In this document: in pieces, positions 55,870 to 64,000 of the stretch
Numbering within the stretch: the stretch's first letter is position 1
Layout: each line of letters starts with the position of its first letter
From: Diploptera punctata
Lineage: Eukaryota; Arthropoda; Insecta; Blattodea; Blaberidae
Length of the DNA: 64,000 nt
Direction of reading: 5' to 3'
Assembly: GCA_030220185.1 (NCBI GenBank)
Contig: JASPKZ010010238.1
Location: forward strand, 407,501-471,500
Position numbers and translations under genes: made by a program
The notes under the pieces: generated by a model
The model's input: the letters and a program-made list of their open reading frames with translations, nothing else
Database searches by the model: none
What the model was told of the DNA's origin: nothing

Positions 55870-56190
55870 CAACACTTGTCAAACTCAGGGCCGGGTCGAG
55901 GGATGAGATCAAATGAAGCCCCTTGTACAGAGATGTGTGAATAACAAGGGTGCCGGCCGACCATGCCTGACGCACCATCACAGGAGCAGATGAACGAAAT
56001 AAACGAAATGAATGAGATGAGTATGGAGAAATGGTGGAATGATATTGTGGCAGGGGAAAACGAGGAAAAACTCTAAAAACCTGCCCAAGTTCCGTTTCGT
56101 CCACCGTGAAACCCACATGGAGTGACCGAGACTCAATCTCGGGACCCCAGCTGTGAGAGGCGAGCATCTAACCTGTTGCGCAACGGATAA
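55870..56190 (-). mobile_element. SINE-5, tRNA-like repeat
   Basis: The minus-strand head reads CCGTTGCGCAACAGGTTAGA then TGCTCGCCTCTCACAGCTGG, with a B-box-like GAGATTGAGTCTCGG. The body (CATGTGGGTTTCACGGTGGA, ACTTGGGCAGGTTTTTAGAG) is about 240 bp. Single copy in the window. Confidence 0.65.
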
Positions 56191-56572
56191 AAATAATTAT
56201 AAACTAATATCGTAATAATATAATATATTAATTCAACATCAAAGTCATGTAAACAAACTAGGGAAAAGGGTGATGGAGAGACATAGAGAGAGGGAGAGAT
56301 TGGACGTGTTTTTATTTCATTTAAAGTGAACTCTTAGATATTCTATGCGCAAATGTTTAAGATCTACATGGGATGAATGTTATGAATGGTTTGATTCTAA
56401 AAGGTTCATTAAGAAAAAGAAAAAAAATAATGCAACCTCAGCTACTGGACAGTGCCGTTAATTTGATATTCAAAAGAATCGCATTTTATATACATATAGA
56501 CAAAATAATTTATGTGATATATTATTTTGGAACAATTTATCTTATTCACTACATTTAAATGTTGAATTAGGG
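56191..56572. other. No recognised feature
   Basis: About 380 bp of AT-rich sequence. Confidence 0.35.
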
Positions 56573-56980
56573 AATAAAATAAAATAAGTTAAAATATACC
56601 TTCTTAGGTAAGATCCGTCGTCCTCAACTTGTAAAATATGTATTCTTTATGCCTGTAGGCCTTTCAGAACATCAATTCCATCTTCAGCAGGTCCTCCTTC
56701 GCTACAATATCTAGTATGATGCTTGATGCTGCTGGTCCTAATGTGTCGTGACTAAAGCTTCTTCCTGACGATATCGTATAGTGGGTTGTTTAGTCTGGGA
56801 GTGCTTTCATTTATTAAAAACTTTTGTCTTGTTCCTTGATAATTTCTAGGTCTTCCAATATGTTGATTTTAGTTGGATTCCCCTCTTTGTGTACTATTGT
56901 AAGGCTGTCTTCTATTGAGTTCATTCTATGACCGGCGTTTATTATGTGCTTAGCGTATTAGACACTCCATATGCGTATAC
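56573..56980 (-). mobile_element. Penelope-like element 3' end, left arm of inverted repeat
   Basis: The minus strand encodes the same INAGHRMNSIEDSLTIVHKE-type end as the right arm, followed by the 3' UTR with AGTTGAGGACGACGGATCTT and ACCTAAGAAGGTATATTTTA. Some indels break the frame. Confidence 0.75.
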
Positions 56981-57010
56981 ATATGGTTTAAAGAACATCG
57001 TAACGATTTC

Positions 57011-57376
57011 GTATACGCATGTGGAAAGTCTAATTACGCTAAGCACATAATAAACGCCGGTCATAGAATCAACTCTATAGAAGATACCCTTACAATAGTA
57101 CACAAAGAGGGAAATCCAACAAAAATCAACATATTGGAAGACCTGGAAATTATCAAGGAAAATAGACAACAAGCTTTTAATAAATAAAAGCATTTCCAGA
57201 CTAAACAACTCACTGTACGATATCGTCAGGACAACACCAGATTAGGACCAGCAGTATCAACCATCATACTAGATATTGTAGCGAAGAAGGACCTGCTGAA
57301 GATGGAACGGATATTCTGAACGGCCTATAGGCATAAAGAATACATGTTTTATAAGTTGAGGACGACGGATCTTACC
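57011..57376 (+). pseudogene. Penelope-like element C-terminus (GIY-YIG part), right arm
   Basis: Reading from the loop: FKEHRNDFVYACGKSNYAKH, IINAGHRINSIEDTLTIVHK, EGNPTKINILEDLEIIKENR. The KEH......YAKHI...GH....IE.TL.I.H....K...LE..EI order is that of the GIY-YIG endonuclease end of Penelope-like retroelements (EN(+) PLEs). The 3' UTR follows and is interrupted at 57377. Confidence 0.78.
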
Positions 57377-57976
57377 TTCTTCTTCTTCTTCGGCTTTCCC
57401 CCATCTATAGGTTTACCGTCTTCAGTTTCCATTTATCTCTATCATACCAATCTCCCTCTTCCAAATTCCTATCATCCATTATAGTTCTGATGTAGGTTTT
57501 CCATTTCCATCTTGGTCTGCCACGTTTATTTCTTCCAGGGGGTGACCATTGGTATATATTTTTTGGCCATCTTTCATTTTCAATTCTTTGTACATGGCTA
57601 TACCATTTAAGCGTTTGATTTTCAATCCTCTTAACAACAGATATGGTGACATTCATTTCTCTCCAAAGGAATTCATTTCTTATTTTATCCTGTCTTGTTT
57701 TTTGGAGGTTTCTTCTAAAATAATCAAATTCAACTGTTCTAATTTTATTCTTTTGTAATTCCGTAAAAGCCAAGTTTCACTTCCATATGACAAAATATTA
57801 TGTATTATGCTCTTATAAATTTTCATGTTAGTTTCCTTTGTGATATTTTTGTTCCAAAGTATTCCATGTAATGTTTTAGTTGCATTTTTTGCCATTGCAA
57901 TTTTAGTCTGTACATCTCTCTCGCAGGTACCTGAACTTGTAATTATTGACGCAAGATATTAAAAAAATCACACTTT
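57377..57976 (-). pseudogene. LINE-H copy inserted in the Penelope-like 3' UTR
   Basis: Minus strand: KATKTLHGILWNKNITKETN, MKIYKSIIHNILSYGSETWL, IRTVEFDYFRRNLQKTRQDK, HVQRIENERWPKNIYQWSPP, KRGRPRWKWKTYIRTIMDDR, with a (GAA)n tail. A TTACCT-type repeat of about 6 bp borders both ends. Two frames overlap at 57680-57773 (one frameshift). Confidence 0.85.
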
Positions 57977-58065
57977 TTTACCTAAGAAGGTATATTTTAA
58001 CTTATTTTATTTTATGACTCTCCACTTCAACGGTTTTAACAATGAATTTTATTAGTATCAATTAG
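57977..58065 (+). mobile_element. Penelope-like 3' UTR, end of right arm
   Basis: CCTAAGAAGGTATATTTTAA to CAATGAATTTTATTAGTAT, repeated at 60632-60718. Confidence 0.75.
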
Positions 58066-58401
58066 TGAAGACAGGATATACAAAGCATTTGTACAAAAGG
58101 CAGATATTGAACACTTCTGAAGTTTGTACATCTTCATCGAAAGGTACTACAGTGACTTCGCACTACATAATACAAGCACTGGTAGATTATTTGCAGCCTG
58201 TCGAGTGATTGAGTTGAGAGCTATTCACTTCACTATATCGCCTGCAGGATAACAACGTTACGAAAGGTAATCTGGAGAATCAGAAACAAACGCTCGTGAA
58301 TATTGATTAGTGTTACCCCAATCCTGTGACGTAAACATCATATGCAGAGAGGTAAATTGACCATTACATGACACAAAGATCAGTATCCAACACGGAGACC
58401 G
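58066..58401. other. Upstream region of the small ORF, no motif recognised
   Basis: About 335 bp. CACTATATCG near 58230 is a weak TATA-like sequence. No clear promoter. Confidence 0.3.
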
Positions 58402-58566
58402 ATGAATACAATGCCATTGGTATTATTAACCTTGTTCTTGTTGGCGCTGGTAGCATCAACAACGCAACCAGTGTTTCCAAAACGAATTTGCATAACAAAA
58501 TACATCAGCTTTGATCCAAATGTGGTATCAAATGAGGAGTTTCTAAGTTATCGTGACCACCTCTGA
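58402..58566 (+). CDS. Candidate small secreted peptide, 54 codons
   Basis: ATG at 58402 (a second Met at codon 4), TGA at 58564-58566. It begins MNTMPLVLLTLFLLALVAST, a textbook signal peptide (hydrophobic core, small residues before a cut near VAST/TQ). A mature part of about 33 residues with one Cys follows: QPVFPKRICITKYISFDPNV then VSNEEFLSYRDHL. An AATAAA lies at 58765-58770, about 200 bp downstream. No family recognised. It may be a single-exon peptide gene, a terminal exon or a pseudogene; a hydrophobic chance ORF cannot be excluded. Confidence 0.4.
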   Translation: MNTMPLVLLTLFLLALVASTTQPVFPKRICITKYISFDPNVVSNEEFLSYRDHL

Positions 58567-58570
58567 TACG

Positions 58571-59013
58571 TCTGTCCATAAGTTGAAATACATCACTGCT
58601 GATAAACAGATTGCACTGGTCAATATGATTTTTTTTCTCGTGAGTACCAATAGTTGTATTTAATGCAGTTTGTTATCGTGTTTTGAAATATGTATTCGGA
58701 ATTTCTCCATCACCCACAGTTTTTTATTTCAATTTCAATTAATGGATTTAAATAATATTTTTTAAATAAACGTTTTTTCGTTCATATGTCCATTGTAAAA
58801 TAAAACCAAATGAGTTAACTCAGGAGATTTCAGCTATGGTAAAGATATATAAAGGCAAATGGAATCCTAATATGCTGGCCGATTATTTTTGGACCATCAA
58901 GAGTGATGCTCCACAGGCGAAATATAGCAGAATATCGTCATTTCTTATTTTCTAGGTGAGTCCGAATGTTCGAATATTGTGTAGTTACGAATGTAGAAAA
59001 TATTAAAATAAAT
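58571..59013. other. No gene recognised; possible poly(A) signal at 58765
   Basis: About 440 bp of AT-rich sequence. Only the AATAAA at 58765-58770 is of possible interest. Confidence 0.3.
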
Positions 59014-59169
59014 TAATGAGTCATTTTTTAACATCTTACCTCATATTTTTTGTTTCTTCAAACACGGGTACTAGTTTGCGAGAGAAGGATCTCTCTCTCA
59101 AAAACTAGTTCCCGTGTTTGAAGAGACTTAAAATAGGTATGAGCTAAGATGTTAAAAAATTACTCAGTA
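59014..59169. mobile_element. Small foldback (MITE-like) element
   Basis: TTTTTTAACATCTTACCTCA, TCTTCAAACACGGGTACTAG and the reverse complement CTAGTTCCCGTGTTTGAAGA, GAGCTAAGATGTTAAAAAA form arms of about 70 bp around a 10-20 bp centre. Confidence 0.82.
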
Positions 59170-59528
59170 ATTTACGAATTAAGGACCTCATAATGTTATT
59201 TCCCATATTTAACTATGCATATTAAAGTGTTTGAAATTATAAATTATTGTCTATCTCGGAAACCTGGCGTGATGGAGAAAAACCAATATCATGTTTCAAT
59301 TCAGGAGAAAAAATACTATCAGAATCACATATTTTTCTTTCTGAGACCAAAAAAAAAAGGTTATTTTTTGTTGCTCTGTGATATAGATGCACAATGTCTT
59401 TTTCATTCTTAATATATATTTTATACATTTCTTGTAGTTCTTTTATTTGAATATAAAGTTGATCTTCGGATGGAACTTAACCAGAATGTTAGTTCAATGA
59501 CTGTGATGGAAAAATGACATTCTCAGTT
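59170..59528. other. No recognised feature
   Basis: About 360 bp. Overlapping frames at 59215-59412 and 59237-59428 have no motif. Confidence 0.35.
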
Positions 59529-59530
59529 TA

Positions 59531-59549
59531 CACACACACACACACACAC

Positions 59550-59612
<63 letters not shown>
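59531..59612. repeat. (CA)n followed by (TA)n
   Basis: About 32 bp of CA and about 50 bp of TA, directly adjoining the mariner-type element. Confidence 0.95.
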
Positions 59613-59614
<2 letters not shown>

Positions 59615-59615
<1 letters not shown>

Positions 59616-60176
59616 GGGCTATTCAGGAAGAAGGAACAAACTTCAAACATTTATTTCTTCCAAACTACAAACAAATAGAAACACAATTCCAAGGATCCTA
59701 GAAAGAGAAAAGTTTGAATTTCTGATCACGGCCACATTGGCGCTGTTACTTTTCATATTGATTGTTTGTACTAAAATGCCAACAAAACAGGACGTTGGAG
59801 TGTAAGAGGAGGAGCAGAAGATCAACTTCATTACCCGTGGCCTCCCAGGTCACCCGACCTAACCCCGTGCGATTTTTATCCATGGAATTACGTAAAATAC
59901 CGTGTTTTTTCCCCTATGCCTGACAGTCTTGAAAATCTGCGACATCGAATTGCTGAAGCTGTGAATTCGATAACTAGAGACCAGCTCATTCGCGTGTGGC
60001 AAGGAATGAGCCACCGTTTTGATATTTGTCGTGTAATACACGGTGCTCATTTTGAATCCATAAAATCGTGAAATTTGAACTTTTCTCTTTCCAGGAACGT
60101 TGGAATTGTGTTTATATGTTTTGTAGTTTGGAAGAAATAAATGTTTGAAGTCTGTTCCTTATTTCTGAATAGCCCT
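59615..60176 (+). mobile_element. Mariner-type element, internally deleted
   Basis: 562 bp with terminal inverted repeats AGGGCTATTCAGGAAGAAGG and the reverse complement of GTTCCTTATTTCTGAATAGC plus CCT. It retains both arms and the transposase C-terminus but lacks most of the gene, so it is non-autonomous. Same family as 8437-9823. Confidence 0.87.
59835..60068 (+). pseudogene. Mariner-type transposase C-terminal part
   Basis: Reads PWPPRSPDLTPCDFYPWNYV, then SLENLRHRIAEAVNSITRDQ, LIRVWQGMSHRFDICRVIHG, AHFESIKS and a stop: the block around the last catalytic aspartate and the family C-terminus, uninterrupted. N-terminal and first catalytic parts are missing. Confidence 0.8.
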
Positions 60177-60179
60177 ATA

Positions 60180-60314
60180 TACTGACGAATAGCTACTTGT
60201 GGAGGACAAGATCATGGTTATCAAAGTTCTTCGAGTATGTTAAGGTTATAATATTTAATTCCACTAACATCATTTATCTATCCGTCATTCATTTCTATTC
60301 TACTTTGCAACTTC

Positions 60315-60368
<54 letters not shown>

Positions 60369-60554
60369 TGAGATTGATTTATATCGGTTTTTATGTATAT
60401 GTCCGGCTACTAGTACGCATTTACTTTTCAGAGCCATATAATCTTGAAGTTCAGCAAATTATTTGCCGATATTATTAAGCAGAGTTTTAACCCAAATTGT
60501 GGGCAAACTACTTACGTTCAAATTGATTTCTGTATTACCGTCTTTTGATATTTC
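60180..60554. other. No recognised feature except (TA)n at 60318-60362
   Basis: A (TA)n of about 45 bp in otherwise unrecognised sequence. Confidence 0.4.
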
Positions 60555-60720
60555 TAGGATGAATAAGATGGAACGGTTGTTCTGAAAGGCCTACGGGCAT
60601 AAAGATTGCATATTTTATAAGTTGAGGACGACGGATTTTACCTAAGAAGGTATATTTTAACTTATTTTATTTTATGACTCTCCACCTCAACGGTTTTAAC
60701 AATGAATTTTATTAGTATTG
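60555..60720 (+). mobile_element. Penelope-like element 3'-end fragment
   Basis: GATGGAACGGTTGTTCTGAA, AGGCCTACGGGCATAAAG, AGTTGAGGACGACGGAT and ACCTAAGAAGGTATATTTTA, as in the arms at 56573 and 57011. UTR only. Confidence 0.78.
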
Positions 60721-61034
60721 ACTCAAGGATGAAGTCGTTAACCCATTCGCCTCAGAACACGAGGTACACTCGCCAGCTGCTAAATGGGATTTAACTCAGA
60801 AGACGAGGTACACTCGCCTAACTCTGCCTATTATATATTTTTCAATGTTTGTACATCCCTTGGCAGGGTAATGTTTTGTTAACATTTATGAATAGTAGAG
60901 GAATGAGCTTTGGTTTTCACCCTTATTGAGATCTCAAGTACCGTTATCTTTTTTACGTTTTGAATGTCTGAAAATAAACAATATAAGTTACGGTGACTTA
61001 AGTCCGGTTTCTGTGTAAATATATTTAAACCTGT
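60721..61034. other. Short local duplication, otherwise nothing
   Basis: CGAGGTACACTCGCC occurs twice (about 60759 and 60802), 43 bp apart. No further feature. Confidence 0.4.
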
Positions 61035-61047
61035 AGTGAATGGGTTA

Positions 61048-61544
61048 CCCCTCAGGGGTCCTCATCTAGGGGATATGTGGATGGCGACCACAAGGTGCCC
61101 AAGCTGAGCAAAACATTTCTTCCACTTACTTCTGTTTTGCACTCTTTTAACTTTACTATCTAACCTCTCTTGGTTAACTCTTGTTTTTTCGACCCCGACG
61201 CTATTAGGGCAACCGAGGACTAGGGAGTCTTTCCTTTCCATTTCTTCTTTCCTTTATTTTCTTTTCTTCTCCAGAAAAGCCTGACCAGAGGCTATAAAAT
61301 GGCAGCCCCATCACTGGTCTTGCCTTCCTTTAGCCAGCAACCAATCAAAGGGACTATTATTATGCTTTCAAATCTTATTCACTAAATTGGAAACACCATC
61401 TAGAAAGAGTGAGTTCAAATCGGATCCCCAAAGCTGTTTATAATTATATACCAAGAGGACGAAGATCACTGGGCCGTCCTATGAAACGCTGGAGGGAAAA
61501 TGTTCTCTAGGATCGTAACAGGCCTTGGCCTAATACTTGGAAGG

Positions 61545-61572
<28 letters not shown>
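61048..61572 (+). mobile_element. LINE-B copy retaining an ORF end, with TSD
   Basis: 525 bp, the longest LINE-B. Between the common left part and the common 3' end it keeps about 115 bp that read LNWKHHLERVSSNRIPKAVY, PRGRRSLGRPMKRWRENV, a LINE tail. LINE-B is therefore an internally deleted LINE. AGTGAATGGGTTA flanks it at 61035-61047 and 61573-61585; (GAA)n tail. Confidence 0.9.
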
Positions 61573-61575
<3 letters not shown>

Positions 61576-61585
61576 GAATGGGTTA

Positions 61586-62050
61586 AAGAACCGGAATCTC
61601 AATGTCTTATTAGAGATTTTATACTTTGCTGTTTTTTTCCCCTATACAACCGATGTTCCAAATTTGAAAAATAATTTAACACAGTTATAATAAGACTTGC
61701 TCACATCTGGTACAAATTTTAAATAAAAACGTGAAAGCAAGTTTCTACACGACTTAAATTGTGAAAAAGAAGAAGAGAAAAAAGAAAATTCCCCGCAGTA
61801 TGCTTGTATACGTGATTGAAAGGCTGACATACGCAGCTGTTCTTTTTTCTTTACCCTTACAACCTTTTACTTTTCTTGTAGCAATTAAAAGAATGTTGTT
61901 AATTAATTTTGAGCCGCAGTACAGAAGTGCTTGCCTTTATCTTCCCTGTTCTACATTCCAGGGATCCTAGCTTACACAGTTTCTTTATTACATCAGATAT
62001 TGTTCTGTGAATTTATATTACAGTGAAGATTAGCTGCATTTTTTTATTCA
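61586..62050. other. No recognised feature
   Basis: About 465 bp. A 69-codon frame at 61761-61970 has no motif. Confidence 0.35.
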
Positions 62051-62061
62051 GATAAACGTCA

Positions 62062-62707
62062 GAAGAATATGGATTAAAGATATCTACAGAAAAAACAAAA
62101 ATTATGGCATTTCAAGGTGTAGATCCTGTCAGAAGTAAAATTGTACTGGACAATAAAATTTTGGAGCAGGTGAATAATTTTACATATCTAGGATGCAATA
62201 TCTCATATGAACAAGAAAAGGATGTAAATGCAAAAATATTTAATTTTTAAGAATTTTAGGGTTAATAAATTCTATCTTCAAGCCACAATTAGTCCTAAAG
62301 CATTCAAGACTGAAAGTGTATAAAACACTGGCTCTTCCAACTGTTTTGTATGGTAGCGAAGTATGGACGTTGAAACAGAAGGATATACAGAGACTTAGAT
62401 CTGCTGAAATGAGATATCTTCGGAGGACTGCAGGATACACACTACTAGATCACAAAAAAAAAAATGAAGACATCTTAGAAGAATTACACATGGAATCTTT
62501 AGAAAACAAAATTTCTGATAAGTCAAGATGGATACAACATGTTCATCGAATGGAAGATCACAGAATACCCAAACTAATGTTAAGATATCAACCTGCAGGA
62601 AGAAGAAGACCAGGACGTCCACTCAAAAGACTTTTGGATGGTGTTTCTCTTGAGGCCGAAACAGGTCAACAAATGGCCTAAATTCGTGAATGTACTATGA
62701 TGATGAT
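62062..62707 (+). pseudogene. LINE-I fragment with TSD
   Basis: 646 bp. Reads ISTEKTKIMAFQGVDPVRSK, LEQVNNFTYLGCNISYEQEK, a frameshift, then LALPTVLYGSEVWTLKQKDI, AEMRYLRRTAGYTLLDHKKK, WIQHVHRMEDHRIPKLMLRY, GRRRPGRPLKRLLDGV. Begins just after the RT catalytic box. (TGA)n-like 3' end. TSD GATAAACGTCA at 62051-62061 and 62708-62718. Confidence 0.88.
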
Positions 62708-62859
62708 GATAAACGTCATTCATTTTTACTGAATAAATATAGGATTGACCTCTACAGTATTTGAACGCGTGATAGCGAGCGCCGTTGCCCAGACTGGGAT
62801 CTCAGTTCGTATCCTGGCGGTTGCTTTCACTCAACTCATGTTAGGTAAAAATATAGTCT

Positions 62860-63417
62860 GCAGTTTTGACTGCAAAGAATGCTATGCCATTATTACTGAC
62901 CTACGAAACTATGGTAAAGAAGTCGTCCTCTAATGGCTACCCTCGAACAATGGGATTGCCGGTAATGAAACAGCCGATCTCCTCGCCAAAAAAGATCTCG
63001 CATTGAACAAATGCCTGAATCTAAACCAACATCTTACAACCACAGAAACGCCACATAAAGTTAAAATTCAAAATTATGAATGACAATAGACTTCAAAAAG
63101 TGGACAAAAACAAGTAAATGGGATTGCCTAATATAAAAATACTAATATACCGAACATACCAAGAAAAACAGAAGTAGCACATTTTAGGATGAGAACGGGG
63201 CCACGACTGTCTGACAAAACACATTTACAAAATCAGTGTTCTGCCTTCACCGAAATACATTTTATGCAATCACCCAGATGAAGAAATGGACGAAGGTCAT
63301 CTGAACTACTGTATCGCTGTCAAACATGAAGATTCCAAGACCTCAAAGTATTGGAGAGCAAGACTGCTAATGGCTTCAGGGTTAGATGCAGCCCATTAGA
63401 CAACAACAACAACAACA
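62860..63417 (+). pseudogene. LINE C-terminus with RNase H domain, (CAA)n tail
   Basis: After a CAA-to-TAA change at 62931 the frame reads WLPSNNGIAGNETADLLAKK, the last RNase H box (GN..AD.LAKK). Then, in another frame, KHIYKISVLPSPKYILCNHP, DEEMDEGHLNYCIAVKHED, the C..H..C tail, and a short (CAA)n tail. Different from the RNase H-bearing fragment at 36742. Confidence 0.78.
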
Positions 63418-63454
63418 GACCTGAGTCCATCTTTATTGCTAATATAATCTAATC

Positions 63455-63690
63455 TCTAGAATGGAAAATGAAAGATGGCCAAAAAATATATACCAATGGT
63501 CACCCCCTGGAAGAAATAAACGTGGCAGACCAAGATGGAAATGGAAAACCTACGTGAGAACTATAATGGATGATAGGAATTTGGAAGAGAGAGATTGGAA
63601 TGAAAGAGATAAATGGAAACTGAAGACGGCAAACCTATACATGGGGGAAAGCCGAAGAAGAAGAAGAAGAAGAAGAAGAAGAAGATTTAA
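63455..63690 (+). pseudogene. LINE-H 3' fragment
   Basis: Reads MENERWPKNIYQWSPPGRNK, RGRPRWKWKTYVRTIMDDRN, LEERDWNERDKWKLKTANLY, stop-free into the (GAA)n tail. The best preserved LINE-H end. Confidence 0.85.
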
Positions 63691-64000
63691 TCTCTCCTGT
63701 ATTAAAGTTTTTAGTTTGTAGCTATTTAAAAATGAATAATAGTTAAAAAATACTAAAACAACACGCTTTTCTAGAAAACCGAACTAAAAAATGAACAATA
63801 ATTTTAATTTCCAACACGCGTGGGATAAAATTAAAATGGTCAGCAAAAAAATCATCTCCAACACATCTAGAATAAAACTAGAGTTATCTACAAAAAAAAT
63901 AATTATACCATGAAAAGCGTCGGGTTCTCTATATCAATTAATATATTTGATAATAGACAGATATTCGTAAAAGTAAAGTCCCTAAGAAGAAAACGTAAAA
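63691..64000. other. No recognised feature
   Basis: About 310 bp of A-rich sequence at the window end. Confidence 0.35.

Overview
The window is eukaryotic, AT-rich and gene-poor. It reads as arthropod, most likely insect, nuclear DNA. The retrotransposon proteins, above all the many near-identical C-terminal tails ending in a GRPRMRWENN-type block, look most like those of cockroach (Blattodea, Periplaneta-like) genomes; that assignment is an inference from memory of protein style, not a search. I found no multi-exon host gene. The best host-gene candidates are a 54-codon open frame with a signal peptide at 58402-58566 and a 115-codon frame at 21870-22217. The second looks partly like the endonuclease end of a Penelope-like element.

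Nearly everything recognisable is mobile DNA. The dominant family, called LINE-A here, is an RTE-like non-LTR retrotransposon with an AP-type endonuclease, a reverse transcriptase and a very short 3' end finishing in (GTAA)n. One copy of full element length (18327-21584, 12-bp target-site duplication) lies inside another LINE. About thirteen further copies are 5'-truncated, internally deleted or decayed. At least ten other LINE families appear as C-terminal fragments, several ending in (GAA)n: LINE-B, D, E, F, G, H, I, R1-like pieces and pieces with an RNase H domain. Penelope-like ends form a long inverted repeat at 56573-58065. Two mariner-type DNA elements are at 8437-9823 and 59615-60176. 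Foldback or terminal-inverted-repeat elements are at 22991-23336, 43339-44720, 50063-50222 and 59014-59169.

A second theme is tRNA-derived repeats. At least seven unrelated tRNA-headed families are present, each with internal A-box and B-box-like sequences, and they often occur in clusters or inverted pairs. Two 73-bp copies at 32.5-32.9 kb still fold as cloverleaves. One SINE-3 insertion (48598-48983) can be compared with an empty-site paralogue in the same window (2228-2455).

Layout: 0-5 kb, SINEs and LINE ends; 5.1-7.3 kb, a 127-bp dimeric satellite; 8.4-9.8 kb, a mariner split by a GC-rich repeat; 10-18 kb, LINE-A copies and LINE tails; 18.3-21.6 kb, LINE-A of full element length; 22-24.7 kb, mostly unique; 24.7-30.7 kb, a SINE cluster and deleted LINE-A copies; 31-37 kb, a minisatellite, tRNA-like pairs and LINE tails; 37-48 kb, nested insertions up to three deep and a short mitochondrial cox1 fragment (47956-48033); 48-56 kb, further SINE and LINE copies and a small tandem duplication; 56-64 kb, Penelope ends, a mariner derivative and LINE tails. 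Many nesting relations can be ordered from matching 11-14 bp target-site duplications, so the window works as a stratigraphy of insertions.
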